Positions 25,035 to 33,374 of a DNA stretch of 64,000 nucleotides are shown here, piece after piece (position 1 is the stretch's first letter; every line of letters starts with the position of its first letter). A model generated the notes under the pieces. It was not told the DNA's origin and searched no databases. It saw only the letters and a program-made list of their open reading frames with translations. This stretch comes from Ahrensia sp. R2A130 (GTDB taxonomy: Bacteria > Pseudomonadota > Alphaproteobacteria > Rhizobiales > Rhizobiaceae). The DNA lies in the NCBI RefSeq assembly GCF_000179775.1, contig NZ_AEEB01000005.1, positions 62,001 to 126,000 of the forward strand. The letters are read 5' to 3'. Position numbers and translations under genes: made by a program.

Positions 25035-25583
25035 TCAACCCAGCGGCCACACTTCTTCGGGCACATATGGTCCGCCGCCTGTGGAGTCGCCCGCGGAATA
25101 GAGCACGAAGCGCGCAGGCTCCCAAGGCTGGATCACGGTGCCGCCTGCACGTGACAGATATGCTACAACCTGTGGCGGCTGAACGTCACCGGAAAAACGG
25201 CCAAGCGTGATGTGCGGCACGAATTGCCGCCCCTCAGCCTTCAACCCCACCCGCTGCATCACCACCTCGTGGCTGCGCTGCAGGGCAACCAGCCCCACAT
25301 CAGCTTTCACAGACACATGAACGGAGCGCGGTTTTTCCCCGCCGAAGGCGGAAAGCTCACCCGGCACGATGGTGGGTTTCGCCCAGCTTTTCAAACGGAC
25401 ACGATCATCCAACGCTTCGACGATCCGGTCGGCATCTGCATCGGACACATCACCGATGAACCGCAACGTGATGTGCAGATCGGACGGCTCGATCCAACGC
25501 GCACCCTTCAGGCCGGATTGCAGCAACGCGATATGCTGGCGAGCGAGTGGCGGAACCTCGATGCCGGTGAAAAGACGCGGCAT
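25035..25583 (-). CDS. thpR: RNA 2',3'-cyclic phosphodiesterase (2'-5' RNA ligase family)
   Basis: 182 aa. Both HxTx motifs of the 2H phosphoesterase fold are present (SDLHITLRFIGDV near residue 38 and QFVPHITLGRFSG near 125), with the family start RLFTGIEVPPLARQHI. ThpR opens 2',3'-cyclic phosphates on RNA ends. The start codon abuts the rimM stop with no gap. Its place directly downstream of rimM, where alphaproteobacteria usually have trmD, is unusual. The C-terminal 35 residues (about 150-182) include STGGGPYVPEEVWPLG and lie beyond the second motif. Confidence 0.93.
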   Translation of the reverse strand: MPRLFTGIEVPPLARQHIALLQSGLKGARWIEPSDLHITLRFIGDVSDADADRIVEALDDRVRLKSWAKPTIVPGELSAFGGEKPRSVHVSVKADVGLVALQRSHEVVMQRVGLKAEGRQFVPHITLGRFSGDVQPPQVVAYLSRAGGTVIQPWEPARFVLYSAGDSTGGGPYVPEEVWPLG

Positions 25584-26135
25584 TCAGCTCCCTTCCCCGA
25601 TTTCATCCTCTTCACCATCATTTTCATCGGTGACCAACTCGGCCGGCATGATGACGGTCACACGTCCGGCAGCAAGGTCGACGTCCGGAACGTTGGCATG
25701 GGTGAAATCCACCATGACGGACCCGGCCCCGCCTGTAATTTCCAGCACGCTACCCGCGCCAAAGTCCGGAGCATCCTTTACCGTACCAATCTGCAAGCCC
25801 TCACCATCAACCACCACCATGCCGATCAGATCGGTGACATAAAATTCGTCTTCATCTTCCACAGGTGGCAGGCGGTGGCGTTCGATGAACAGTTCGGTAC
25901 CGTTCTCTGCCTCCGCCTCTTCGCGCGTGTTCACGCCTTCGAACTTCACGATCAACACGCCCTTGCCCGGCCGCATCCGCTTCACCTTGAAGCGTCTCCC
26001 ATCGGCGGTCCGCAGCGCGCCATAGTCGTCCAGCGCTTCGGGATTATCCGTAAACGCCTTCACGCGCAGTTCCCCCTTGATGCCCTGCGGCCGCCCGATC
26101 TGGGCAAGGAGAATAAGGGAAGACGGATCGGTCAT
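25584..26135 (-). CDS. rimM: Ribosome maturation factor RimM
   Basis: 183 aa. The N-terminal RimM barrel has LLAQIGRPQGIKGELRVKAFTDNPEAL and the VKRMRPGKGVLIVKFEGVNTREEAE segment. The C-terminal PRC-barrel begins EDEFYVTDLIGMVVVDGEG and ends near VDLAAGRVTVIMP. It assists 30S head assembly (S19/S13 region). An acidic tail (DENDGEEDEIGEG) follows. It is separated from rpsP by 96 nt containing a hairpin with a T-run on the minus strand, and is flush with thpR downstream. Confidence 0.96.
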   Translation of the reverse strand: MTDPSSLILLAQIGRPQGIKGELRVKAFTDNPEALDDYGALRTADGRRFKVKRMRPGKGVLIVKFEGVNTREEAEAENGTELFIERHRLPPVEDEDEFYVTDLIGMVVVDGEGLQIGTVKDAPDFGAGSVLEITGGAGSVMVDFTHANVPDVDLAAGRVTVIMPAELVTDENDGEEDEIGEGS

Positions 26136-26170
26136 ATGCGGTGGGCCTTTTTGAAGTTACCGGTCATTCA

Positions 26171-26203
26171 AAAGCAAAACGGGGCAGCTTTCGCCACCCC
26201 GTT
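26171..26203 (-). terminator. Terminator/attenuator hairpin between rpsP and rimM
   Basis: Read on the minus strand, AACGGGG (26203-26197) pairs with CCCCGTT (26184-26178) and is followed by TTTGCTTT. It lies 29 nt after the rpsP stop and 42 nt before the rimM start, so it would lower rimM-thpR-phhB expression relative to rpsP. Confidence 0.7.
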
Positions 26204-26231
26204 CGTTAGTCACGCAAAAAGCGAAACGCGC

Positions 26232-26744
26232 CTATTCAGCAGGCTTATCGTCGCTGGACACGGCATCGGCAACAGCTTCAACGGCGTCGCTGGCAGCATC
26301 AGCTACGGTTTCAGCAGCGTCGGTAACGGCCTCGGTTGCAGCAGCTGCAGCAGCGGCTGCGGCTTCTTTTGCTTCTTCAGCAGCGGCCTTGGCGGCCTCG
26401 ATGGCATCCTCTTCCTTCTGCTTCTTCTCGGCCACGCGCTCTTCGGCTTTCTTGCCGGGCTTTGCTTTGTTGGGGTTGTTGCGGGCATCGCGCTTTTTGA
26501 TACCGGCAGCATCAAGGAAACGGGCAACACGGTCGGTCGGTAATGCGCCGTGGTCGAGCCAATGCTGAATGCGCTCGGCATCCATGGTCACGCGCTCTGG
26601 CGAATCTTTGGCGAGCAGCGGGTTATAGGTGCCCAATTTTTCGATGAAACGGCCATCGCGTGGGGAGCGCGTGTCGGCAGCAACGATACGGTAGAACGGG
26701 CGCTTTTTGGAGCCGCCACGGGCGAGACGAATTTTGGTAGCCAT
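26232..26744 (-). CDS. rpsP: 30S ribosomal protein S16 with long acidic/alanine tail
   Basis: 170 aa. Residues 1-80 are a standard S16 ([59 protein letters not shown]). A basic linker and then a 70-residue tail made almost only of Ala, Glu, Val and Asp follow, ending SSDDKPAE. Bacterial S16 is usually 80-90 aa; alphaproteobacterial versions are often longer. The tail is predicted to be helical and acidic and probably projects from the ribosome. Its function is unknown. It is 35 nt downstream of the chorismate mutase gene. Confidence 0.97.
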   Translation of the reverse strand: MATKIRLARGGSKKRPFYRIVAADTRSPRDGRFIEKLGTYNPLLAKDSPERVTMDAERIQHWLDHGALPTDRVARFLDAAGIKKRDARNNPNKAKPGKKAEERVAEKKQKEEDAIEAAKAAAEEAKEAAAAAAAAATEAVTDAAETVADAASDAVEAVADAVSSDDKPAE

Positions 26745-26779
26745 AGTATTTTCTTTCGTTTGGGAAAATTATGTCCGCG

Positions 26780-27073
26780 TTATCCGCGGGCTTGTTCGTG
26801 GTGTTGAATGACTTCGCGAATGACGAATTCGAGAAATTTTTCGGCAAAGTCGGGATCGAGATCCGCGTCTTTTGCCAGTGATCGCAGCCGCTCTATCTGC
26901 CGCGCTTCGCGGTCAGGGTCGGACGGTGGAAAATCGTTTTCAGCCTTCAGATGGCCCACAGCCTTGGTCACACGAAAACGCTCCGCCAGCGTGTGAATGA
27001 GCACCGTGTCGAAATTATCGATCGACTTGCGATAGGCTTCGAGCTGTTCTTGTCCGGACATAGTGACGTTCAT
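26780..27073 (-). CDS. Chorismate mutase, AroQ (type II) class
   Basis: 97 aa, all-helical chorismate mutase: LEAYRKSIDNFDTVLIHTLAERF, RVTKAVGHLKAEN (Arg and Lys of the active site), DPDREARQIERL and FLEFVIREVIQHHEQ. It rearranges chorismate to prephenate for Phe/Tyr synthesis. The start overlaps the stop of the GNAT gene (ATGA). A monofunctional mutase gene at ffh-rpsP is a regular rhizobial feature. No prephenate dehydratase domain is attached. Confidence 0.93.
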   Translation of the reverse strand: MNVTMSGQEQLEAYRKSIDNFDTVLIHTLAERFRVTKAVGHLKAENDFPPSDPDREARQIERLRSLAKDADLDPDFAEKFLEFVIREVIQHHEQARG

Positions 27074-27606
27074 GCCGTGCGCTCCAGAAATTTTTCGGCA
27101 GGCTGATGACGCCAGATGTCAGCGGTAAAATCGGTCACCTGCACATCGCGTGCTTCCAAAATCGCATGCATTTTGCGGGCCACACTTTGGGACGCGGTGT
27201 TCTTGCTATCGATCAAGCTGATCGCGGTTTTCCAACCGACAGATTGGTATGCGAACCGCAGTGACGCCTGTACGGCTTCCGGTGCGTAACCTTGCCCCCA
27301 AACGCGGGGGGCGAGGCTGTAGCCGATCTCGTTGTCCGGCCAGCCATCAGGTCGCCACATGCCGCACCAGCCGATGCAGTCGCCCTCTTCCTTGCGCTCG
27401 ACCGCGAAAAAGCCGAATCCGCGCAACTGCCAGTGGCCAATGAATGTGCACACCGCACGAAACGGTTGCCACGATGGCGCAACGCCACCGATGAAGCCTG
27501 CTGCCTGCCGGTTCGTCATGATTTCGGAAACGGCACCGACATCATCTTCCGTCCAATCGCGCAGGATGAGACGTTCGGTTTCGATGATAGGAACAAGAGC
27601 GCTCAC
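27070..27606 (-). CDS. GNAT N-acetyltransferase (RimJ/RimL type)
   Basis: 178 aa from GTG 27606, which overlaps the ffh stop (GTGA). The pattern IETERLILRDWTEDDVGAVSEIM at the N-terminus, GDCIGWCGMWRPDGWPDNEIGYSLAPRVWGQGYAPEA (acetyl-CoA binding loop WGQGYA) and ISLIDSKNTASQSVARKM (NxxS motif) is the Acetyltransf_3 subfamily. Members acetylate ribosomal N-termini, tRNA or small molecules. The substrate is unknown. Tight overlap on both sides shows it is translated as part of the ffh-GNAT-chorismate mutase-rpsP operon. Confidence 0.92.
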   Translation of the reverse strand: MSALVPIIETERLILRDWTEDDVGAVSEIMTNRQAAGFIGGVAPSWQPFRAVCTFIGHWQLRGFGFFAVERKEEGDCIGWCGMWRPDGWPDNEIGYSLAPRVWGQGYAPEAVQASLRFAYQSVGWKTAISLIDSKNTASQSVARKMHAILEARDVQVTDFTADIWRHQPAEKFLERTA

Positions 27607-29138
27607 TTCTTCTTACCCCCGAACGGGTTTCCGCCGCCGAGGCCGGGGAGTTTGGGCATTCCGCCCATTCCACCACCGAGACCGCCCATTCCGCGCGCCA
27701 TATCTTCCAGCGCTTTCGGGTCCATCTGGGGTGCGCCGCCGCCCATACCACGCATGGTGTCGCTCATATCTGCTCCGGGTGCCCCCATTCCGGGCATACC
27801 CATGGCACCCGCCATCTTGCCCATCAGGCCAGCGCCGCCCTTGCCGGACATCTTCTTCATCATGTCGGCCATCTGGCGGTGCATTTTCAGCAGCTGGTTG
27901 ACCTCCTGCACGGAAGAACCGGAACCGGCGGCGATGCGCTTTTTGCGGCTGGCGTTCAGCAGCTTGGGCAGTTTGCGTTCCTTGCGCGTCATGGACGAGA
28001 TGATCGCCTGCTGACGCTTGAACACGCTGTCGTCGATCCCGGCCTGCTCGATCTGCTTGGCCATCTTGCCGATGCCGGGCATCATTTTCATGATCGAACC
28101 CATGCCGCCCATTTTCGACATCTGACCCAACTGCTGGGACAGGTCGTCCATGTCGAAGAGGCCTTTTTGCATCTTCTTCGCCATGGCGGCGGCTTGTTCG
28201 GCGTCGATGGTTTCGGACGCTTTTTCGACGAGCGAAACGATATCGCCCATGCCGAGAATACGGTCGGCGATACGCTTGGGATAGAAATCCTCCAGCGCGT
28301 CCATTTTCTCGCCGGTGCCCAACAGCTTGATGGGCTTGCCGGTGACGGCGCGCATTGAAAGGGCAGCACCGCCACGGCCATCGCCGTCGATACGGGTAAG
28401 CACGAGGCCGGTGATACCGACGCGGGTGTCGAAATTCTGTGCGAGATTGACCGCGTCCTGACCGGTGAGCGAATCCGCCACCAGCAAAATTTCATGCGGG
28501 TTAGCGGCAGAACGAATGTCCGCCATCTCGGCCATCAACGGCTCATCGATGGAGGTGCGACCGGCGGTGTCGAGAATGACGACATCGTAGCCGCCCAGCT
28601 TACCGGCCTGCATCGCGCGATTGGCGATGGCGACGGGTTCTTGCCCTTCGACGATGGGCAACGTGTCGACTTCGGTCTGTACACCAAGTTGGCGAAGTTG
28701 CTCTTGGGCAGCCGGACGGCGTGTGTCGAGCGAGGCCATCAAGACCTTCTTGCGGTCCCGCGTTTTCAACCGCAGCGCAATCTTGCCGGACGTCGTGGTC
28801 TTACCGGAACCCTGAAGACCCACCATCATGATGCCGACGGGCGACGGTGCATTCAGGTCGATACGCTCGTCTTCGGTGCCGAGCATGGCGACCAATTCAT
28901 CATGGACGATCTTGACGACCATCTGGCCCGGCGTGACCGATTTGACGACGGAGGCACCGACGGCCTTCTCGCGCACCTTCTCGGTGAACTCGCGGACAAC
29001 TTCCAGCGCCACATCGGCTTCGATCAGCGCGCGGCGGATTTCACGAAGCGCGGACGCCACATCCTTTTCAGACAGCGCACCGCGACGGGTGAGGCCATCG
29101 AAAATACCGGAAAGGCGGGTTTGTAGGGAATCGAACAT
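27603..29138 (-). CDS. ffh: Signal recognition particle protein Ffh
   Basis: 511 aa. The N domain (1-90) contains ALLEADV-type RRALIEADVALEVV. The G domain has GLQGSGKTTTSGK (107-119), DTRRPAAQEQL, DTAGRTSIDEPLM and TRIDGDGRGGAALS. The M domain (about 330-440) is Met-rich and includes the RNA-binding segment GSGSSVQEVNQLL. A glycine/methionine-rich tail of about 60 residues with repeated GGMGG-type units follows the M domain and makes the protein longer than the about 450 aa E. coli form. It targets inner-membrane proteins co-translationally. First gene of the minus-strand operon running to phhB. Confidence 0.98.
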   Translation of the reverse strand: MFDSLQTRLSGIFDGLTRRGALSEKDVASALREIRRALIEADVALEVVREFTEKVREKAVGASVVKSVTPGQMVVKIVHDELVAMLGTEDERIDLNAPSPVGIMMVGLQGSGKTTTSGKIALRLKTRDRKKVLMASLDTRRPAAQEQLRQLGVQTEVDTLPIVEGQEPVAIANRAMQAGKLGGYDVVILDTAGRTSIDEPLMAEMADIRSAANPHEILLVADSLTGQDAVNLAQNFDTRVGITGLVLTRIDGDGRGGAALSMRAVTGKPIKLLGTGEKMDALEDFYPKRIADRILGMGDIVSLVEKASETIDAEQAAAMAKKMQKGLFDMDDLSQQLGQMSKMGGMGSIMKMMPGIGKMAKQIEQAGIDDSVFKRQQAIISSMTRKERKLPKLLNASRKKRIAAGSGSSVQEVNQLLKMHRQMADMMKKMSGKGGAGLMGKMAGAMGMPGMGAPGADMSDTMRGMGGGAPQMDPKALEDMARGMGGLGGGMGGMPKLPGLGGGNPFGGKKK

Positions 29139-29433
29139 GGTGTTTCCTGAGCGGCCTTTCGCGGTTGGTCTCTTAATCTAAGTGGCACCAAGGCGGAGCC
29201 GGTCAATGAACAAGCTCCCAAACGCAAATCGCACCCACGGGCGCATCGCGCTGGCGGGTGGTGACCTCCGGCAAGTCTCTATCGAGAGGGCCGGTCGGCG
29301 GATTGCGGGCAGAACCTGTCCGTGTGTGAGGCGCTTTCACCGCGAACAGAGCAAAATGTCAAGCTTGCGGTAACCCGCGTTTGGTACCGTCGAGGCAGGA
29401 TTTCACGAACATCGACCACAGGAGAGTGAGGCT
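29139..29433. other. Intergenic region upstream of ffh
   Basis: 295 bp between the divergent ffh and a small membrane-protein gene. It must carry promoters for both. I looked for SRP RNA, tRNA and protein-coding signals and saw none that I can support; a 63-codon plus-strand frame has no recognisable features. Confidence 0.3.
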
Positions 29434-29622
29434 ATGCTGAGATGGACGATATCGGTTATGATGCTGTCGAGCTTTCTGCTCGTGGCATCAAGTTTAGCTG
29501 GTTATACGAATGTCAGCGCTATCGCCATGTTTCTTATCAAAGCGATGAGCTATCTCATGCCGGTCGCGCTTGTTTTCTTTATATTAGGAAGCTTCTTTCG
29601 CCTCATACGCGGGCAGACCTGA
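29434..29622 (+). CDS. Small two-span membrane protein, unknown
   Basis: 62 aa with a good RBS (GGAGAGTGAGG) before ATG 29434. Two hydrophobic segments (ISVMMLSSFLLVASSLAG and AMSYLMPVALVFFILGSFF) are joined by a short polar turn (YTNVSAI), and the protein ends in a basic tail RLIRGQT. The size and pattern suggest a real small inner-membrane protein, but I do not recognise the family. It sits next to another 54-residue hydrophobic protein on the same strand, 107 nt downstream, which may be part of the same transcript. Confidence 0.6.
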   Translation: MLRWTISVMMLSSFLLVASSLAGYTNVSAIAMFLIKAMSYLMPVALVFFILGSFFRLIRGQT

Positions 29623-29729
29623 AAGCAGGCAATTCCCAAGGCGAAGCGAACTGCAAATCAGCGTCGTGCAACCCCGTCCATATGAGCGCATTGTCAGACT
29701 GTCTGGAACGCAGTTTGCGGGAATTCTAA

Positions 29730-29894
29730 ATGGTCAAATACATTCTCATTCTTCTCGTCGTGGCGGCCATCGCGGGCCTGCTGGGCTACAGCCGTGTCGC
29801 AGGCGTTGCGCTCACCGGCGCGAAATTGCTCGGTGGGCTGCTGGTTCTCGGCATCTTGCTGCTGATCTTGCTCATCACGCTCTTCGGCGGTTAG
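29730..29894 (+). CDS. Small hydrophobic membrane protein, DUF1328-like
   Basis: 54 aa, ATG 29730 to TAG 29894. The sequence begins MVKYILILLVVAAIAGLLGY, followed by SRVAGVALTGAKLLGGLLVL and a hydrophobic end with LITLFGG. The two-segment pattern with IAGLLGY...AGVA...AK-LL resembles DUF1328 (YtjA-type) small membrane proteins, which are widespread in alphaproteobacteria and of unknown function. No strong RBS is visible (GCGGGAATTC). It lies 23 nt before the stop of the convergent nucleotide-sugar dehydrogenase gene. Confidence 0.6.
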   Translation: MVKYILILLVVAAIAGLLGYSRVAGVALTGAKLLGGLLVLGILLLILLITLFGG

Positions 29895-29916
29895 CCCGTG
29901 GCGTTGAACGAATAGG

Positions 29917-31209
29917 TTAGAGCGACCAATAAGTGATGTCAGCCCGCAGGGTCATTGGGTCAATCTGCGATTTTACATCGATGAACACACCACCAGTTAC
30001 GATCATCGCGCTGATGGCGTCGCCATCGAGATCTTTGTAAGCGGCATGGGTGACGGCCCAAACGCAGCAATTCAGATCGCGCATGTCTGCCATATCGGCA
30101 GCGGAGAATTTCGCCTTTGGCGGGCGCGCCATCAGGCTTTCCATAAAGGGGTCGTGGGCAAGCGGCTCGATGGCAAAGTCATTCAGTTCGTCGATGATCG
30201 CTATGGCCTTGGAGTTTCGGAAATCCGGCACGTTTTCCTTGAACGACAGGCCTAGAATTCCAACTCTGGCTTTTCTTACCGGCTGGTCGGCCTTGGCTAA
30301 CAGCTTCACGATTTTCTGCGTCAGATGGTAGGGAATGGAGTCGTTGATCGCACGACCGGCCAGAATAAGTTCCGGCTTGTAGCCCACCTCTTCCGCCTTC
30401 GACGTGAGATAATAGGGGTCCACCCCGATGCAATGACCGCCGACAAGGCCAGGGGTGTAGCGGTTGAAATTCCACTTGGTCGCCGCTGTTTCGATAACGT
30501 CGTGAGAACGGATTCCAAGCTTGTCGCAAAGCAGGGCCATCTCGTTCATCAGCGCGATGTTGACGTCACGCTGGGTGTTTTCAAGCACCTTCGCCGCTTC
30601 CGCGACCGCGATGGAGGCAGCGCGGTGGGTGCCAGCTTCGACAACGGTGTCATAGAGCGCCTGCACCGCATCCAGCGTTTCTTCGTCCTGCGCGGCTACC
30701 ACTTTCACGACGTTCTGCAAGTTGCCCGTGGCATCGCCCGGGTTAATGCGTTCGGGTGAATAACCGATGCGGAAATCGCTATAGGCTTTGAGGCCTGAAC
30801 CTTCTTCCAACAGCGGCACGCAATCGGCTTCCGTGGCGCTGGGGTAAACAGTGGATTCAAAGATCACCACCTGCCCCGCATGAAGCCGTGGCGCGATGGT
30901 GCGGCAGGCAGAAAACAACGGTTCCAGATCAGGGCGATTGGCGTGGCTGATCGGCGTTGGCACCGTGACGATGATGAAGTCGAGGCCGCGCAGCGCATCG
31001 GCATCGGTGGTCAGGCGCAGCGTGTCGTGGCGCGTTTCTTCCGCCGACAATTCACCCGTGTCATCGATACCGCCCTGCAAGCGTTCGATGCGCCGCGTGT
31101 CGATATCGTAACCGGTGACCGACAGGCCTTTACCCGCCAGCGCAGCGGCCAGCGGCATGCCGACATATCCAAGGCCAATAATGCCAATGGTAGAAGATGT
31201 GGAGAACAT
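29917..31209 (-). CDS. UDP-N-acetyl-hexosamine 6-dehydrogenase (WbpO/TviB-like)
   Basis: 430 aa, full length for the UDP-glucose/GDP-mannose dehydrogenase superfamily. NAD motif IGIIGLGYVGMPLAAALAGKG (residues 8-28), VTVPTPI, FESTVYPSATE, RIGYSPERINPGD, the helix VAEAAKVLENTQRDVNIALMNE and the catalytic Cys in GGHCIGVDPYYL are all present. YSPERINPGD and HCIGVDPYYL are typical of the TviB/WbpO/VipA group, which oxidises UDP-GlcNAc or UDP-GalNAc to the uronic acid. It should provide an acidic sugar for capsule or O-antigen. It heads, or stands beside, the second polysaccharide group. Confidence 0.9.
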   Translation of the reverse strand: MFSTSSTIGIIGLGYVGMPLAAALAGKGLSVTGYDIDTRRIERLQGGIDDTGELSAEETRHDTLRLTTDADALRGLDFIIVTVPTPISHANRPDLEPLFSACRTIAPRLHAGQVVIFESTVYPSATEADCVPLLEEGSGLKAYSDFRIGYSPERINPGDATGNLQNVVKVVAAQDEETLDAVQALYDTVVEAGTHRAASIAVAEAAKVLENTQRDVNIALMNEMALLCDKLGIRSHDVIETAATKWNFNRYTPGLVGGHCIGVDPYYLTSKAEEVGYKPELILAGRAINDSIPYHLTQKIVKLLAKADQPVRKARVGILGLSFKENVPDFRNSKAIAIIDELNDFAIEPLAHDPFMESLMARPPKAKFSAADMADMRDLNCCVWAVTHAAYKDLDGDAISAMIVTGGVFIDVKSQIDPMTLRADITYWSL

Positions 31210-31311
31210 ATGCGCTTCCTGCCGGTTGCGGCTTATACGCCGCGCTTAAACTTCACCTAAGCCTTCGTGAGCAACCTCACAACATCTGTTGCGAATGCCA
31301 TGACGCAGCAG

Positions 31312-32154
31312 CTAGCCGAGTTGCAGTCCATCATCAAAAGACAGTGTGACACCCGGGGCCATCGCCACGAAATTCGGATTTTCGAATGGCCGGGGCGTTT
31401 CTCGCTGGCGGTCATTATAGATCAATGCGGTTCCATCCGGTCCCAACACCTGCCCTCCGGCAGCGCGCAGGATGGCGTCACCCGCTGCCGTGTCCCATTC
31501 CATCGTGGGCGAGAAGCGCGGATAAACATCGCAGCGCCCTTCCGCCAACCAGCAGAATTTCAACGACGAGCCAACAGCAGCTCTTTCCACTGCACCAAGC
31601 TGTGAAATCCAGTTTTCGGTGGTAGCATTACCATGAGCGCGGCTGACGGCGACCCGCAGCGTTTCGGTTTGCTTACTCGACCGCACGACCATCTGCTCTT
31701 CACCGGTTGTCGAATGCTCTTGGCGGCGATTGATCACCCTCGTCAAAAGACGCGAACCGGAACCGTACCAAAGCATTCCATGGGCAGGAGCTGCCACGCA
31801 TCCAGCCATCGGAACGCCATCGAGGATAAGGGCAATGTTGACCGTGAAATCATCAAACCCATCGACGAATTCCCGCGTGCCATCAAGCGGATCAACCAGA
31901 AAGAAAATGCCGTCTGACGTATCGGGGCGTTGGCCCGCAGCCATAGCCTCTTCGGCAATCACCGGAATATCGGGAAAGGCCGTTGCCAGACCGTTGAGCA
32001 CAATCGCTTCCGCTCGCGTATCGGCCAGCGTGACCGGAGAGTCATCGCCCTTGGCCTCCACCTGAAAACAGGTCTCGCGCACATCCATAATCACATGGCC
32101 AGCGTCCGCGCAGAGCTGAGGCAGAACATCGTAAAGGCGGGATTCGTCAATCAT
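31312..32154 (-). CDS. 3'(2'),5'-bisphosphate nucleotidase / inositol-phosphatase family (CysQ-like)
   Basis: 280 aa from the ATG at 32154, which overlaps the ligase stop (ATGA); the frame is open upstream but enters that gene. Metal-site motifs: VIAEEAMA, FLVDPLDGTREFVDGFDDFTVNIALI and MEWDTAAGDAILRAAGGQVL. The CysQ subgroup hydrolyses PAP from sulfate activation. In glycan loci, CysQ-like enzymes often accompany sulfation or other sugar-phosphate turnover. No sulfotransferase is visible here, so a different small phosphate substrate is possible. It is 102 nt upstream of the nucleotide-sugar dehydrogenase gene. Confidence 0.85.
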   Translation of the reverse strand: MIDESRLYDVLPQLCADAGHVIMDVRETCFQVEAKGDDSPVTLADTRAEAIVLNGLATAFPDIPVIAEEAMAAGQRPDTSDGIFFLVDPLDGTREFVDGFDDFTVNIALILDGVPMAGCVAAPAHGMLWYGSGSRLLTRVINRRQEHSTTGEEQMVVRSSKQTETLRVAVSRAHGNATTENWISQLGAVERAAVGSSLKFCWLAEGRCDVYPRFSPTMEWDTAAGDAILRAAGGQVLGPDGTALIYNDRQRETPRPFENPNFVAMAPGVTLSFDDGLQLG

Positions 32155-33374
32155 CGCACCGTTTTTCGTCTGGCTTCGAGCATGAAGCAAGCCACCAGTG
32201 CCATACCCAGCGAACTGAGCCACCACCCCTGAAACAGAGAGCTCGATACCGAACTGTAGGTAACAGAGGCAGCAAATATAAAGGTTAGCGCAACCCGCAA
32301 TTCACCACGGTTGCGGTCTATCGCGGCGCCCAGACACCATAGGAAAACCGAAGTCAGCACAGCTCCTATCAGGCCAAGCTCGGTCCAGATTTCCAAAGCC
32401 GCACTGTGTGGGCTGGTGGCCACCCGCGGATAGCCCCGTTGGGATGCAACTTCTGTGGCACGGCCCGTCATCCCGACATAGCGCGCTGCACCGGCGCCCC
32501 AGCCAATAAATGGCCTCTCGCGGATGATGGATTCGTAACCGACCCAGAGAGCGATACGATGAACCGCATTGGCAGACGGCAAGCTGGAAAGCGCCTTACT
32601 TACACGAGCGTTATCGAGCCCTTTGACCGCAAACGGCATAGCGATGGTCATAACGATACAAACGACCGCGACCACTCGTCCGGTCATCGGCAACAGTAAC
32701 GCCACCAGCGCGACCAGGACACCAACAAACAAGGCCAGTTGCGCAGCTTGGCCTTGGCTAAGCGAAATCGCAGCTAAAGAAAGCACGGCCACTAGCACCG
32801 CGACAAAGGCCCAAAACGTACCGTGACGCGCAGCCAGCGCAACAGCAGGCAACATGAGTGTCAGAAACAGTCCCGTGCGGTTCAAATCCCACAGTTCTGC
32901 CGACACATCAAAGTGGTCATGAAGTTGTGTGAACGACAACATTTCCAAGATCATGAATGCCGCGCAAATGGCGATGCCAAACAGAACCATAAACGAAGGT
33001 GAAGCGATTGTGGTGCGCGCTATTTGCAAAGGCAGAAAAACTATCGCCAGCAACATCAAGATGACCCCCGCACCGTCGCGAAGCGCAAAGCTGGGGTCCG
33101 GTGACCATAGCAGCGAGATGGTCCACCAAATCAGCACCATACCTAAAGAGATAATGACAGGTCTGGCATCCATCGCCTGCCATTCACCATGCCATGACGA
33201 CCGGCCCTTCGTCACAATATGCATGAGAACAATACAAACAAATGCCGCCCCGACAGCAGCGGAAGCCCCGCGCGTTGCCATGATTTGAATGGCCGGAAAA
33301 ATGACAAACAAAATTATCGCGGCCGTGTCACGACCAATCCGCAGAGGCCAGTAATCGCGAGACCAATCAACCAT
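32151..33374 (-). CDS. O-antigen ligase/polymerase-type membrane protein (Wzy_C)
   Basis: About 407 aa from ATG 33374, which overlaps the glycosyltransferase stop by 8 nt; an upstream in-frame start would lie inside that gene. Ten or more hydrophobic segments (e.g. TAAIILFVIFPAIQIM, VRCVIMTIAMPFAVK-like stretches) and the Wzy_C/WaaL region are visible: a large periplasmic loop with IALWVGYESIIRERPFIGWGAGA and ATSPHSAALEIWTELGLIGAVL (the HNxxLE-like HSAALEI motif). Such proteins polymerise O-units or ligate glycans to lipid A core. Which one applies is not clear from sequence. It belongs to the GT4-ligase-CysQ minus-strand operon. Confidence 0.85.
   Translation of the reverse strand: MVDWSRDYWPLRIGRDTAAIILFVIFPAIQIMATRGASAAVGAAFVCIVLMHIVTKGRSSWHGEWQAMDARPVIISLGMVLIWWTISLLWSPDPSFALRDGAGVILMLLAIVFLPLQIARTTIASPSFMVLFGIAICAAFMILEMLSFTQLHDHFDVSAELWDLNRTGLFLTLMLPAVALAARHGTFWAFVAVLVAVLSLAAISLSQGQAAQLALFVGVLVALVALLLPMTGRVVAVVCIVMTIAMPFAVKGLDNARVSKALSSLPSANAVHRIALWVGYESIIRERPFIGWGAGAARYVGMTGRATEVASQRGYPRVATSPHSAALEIWTELGLIGAVLTSVFLWCLGAAIDRNRGELRVALTFIFAASVTYSSVSSSLFQGWWLSSLGMALVACFMLEARRKTVR

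Noticed and set aside
25212..26543. 443-codon plus-strand frame across thpR, rimM and rpsP
   Set aside because: Antisense to three certain genes. It ends in Gly/Ser/Leu low complexity that mirrors the S16 tail and shows no family motif.
29182..29373. 63-codon plus-strand frame upstream of the small membrane proteins
   Set aside because: Arg-rich translation without features, in the divergent promoter area of ffh. An SRP RNA was also looked for here and not found.
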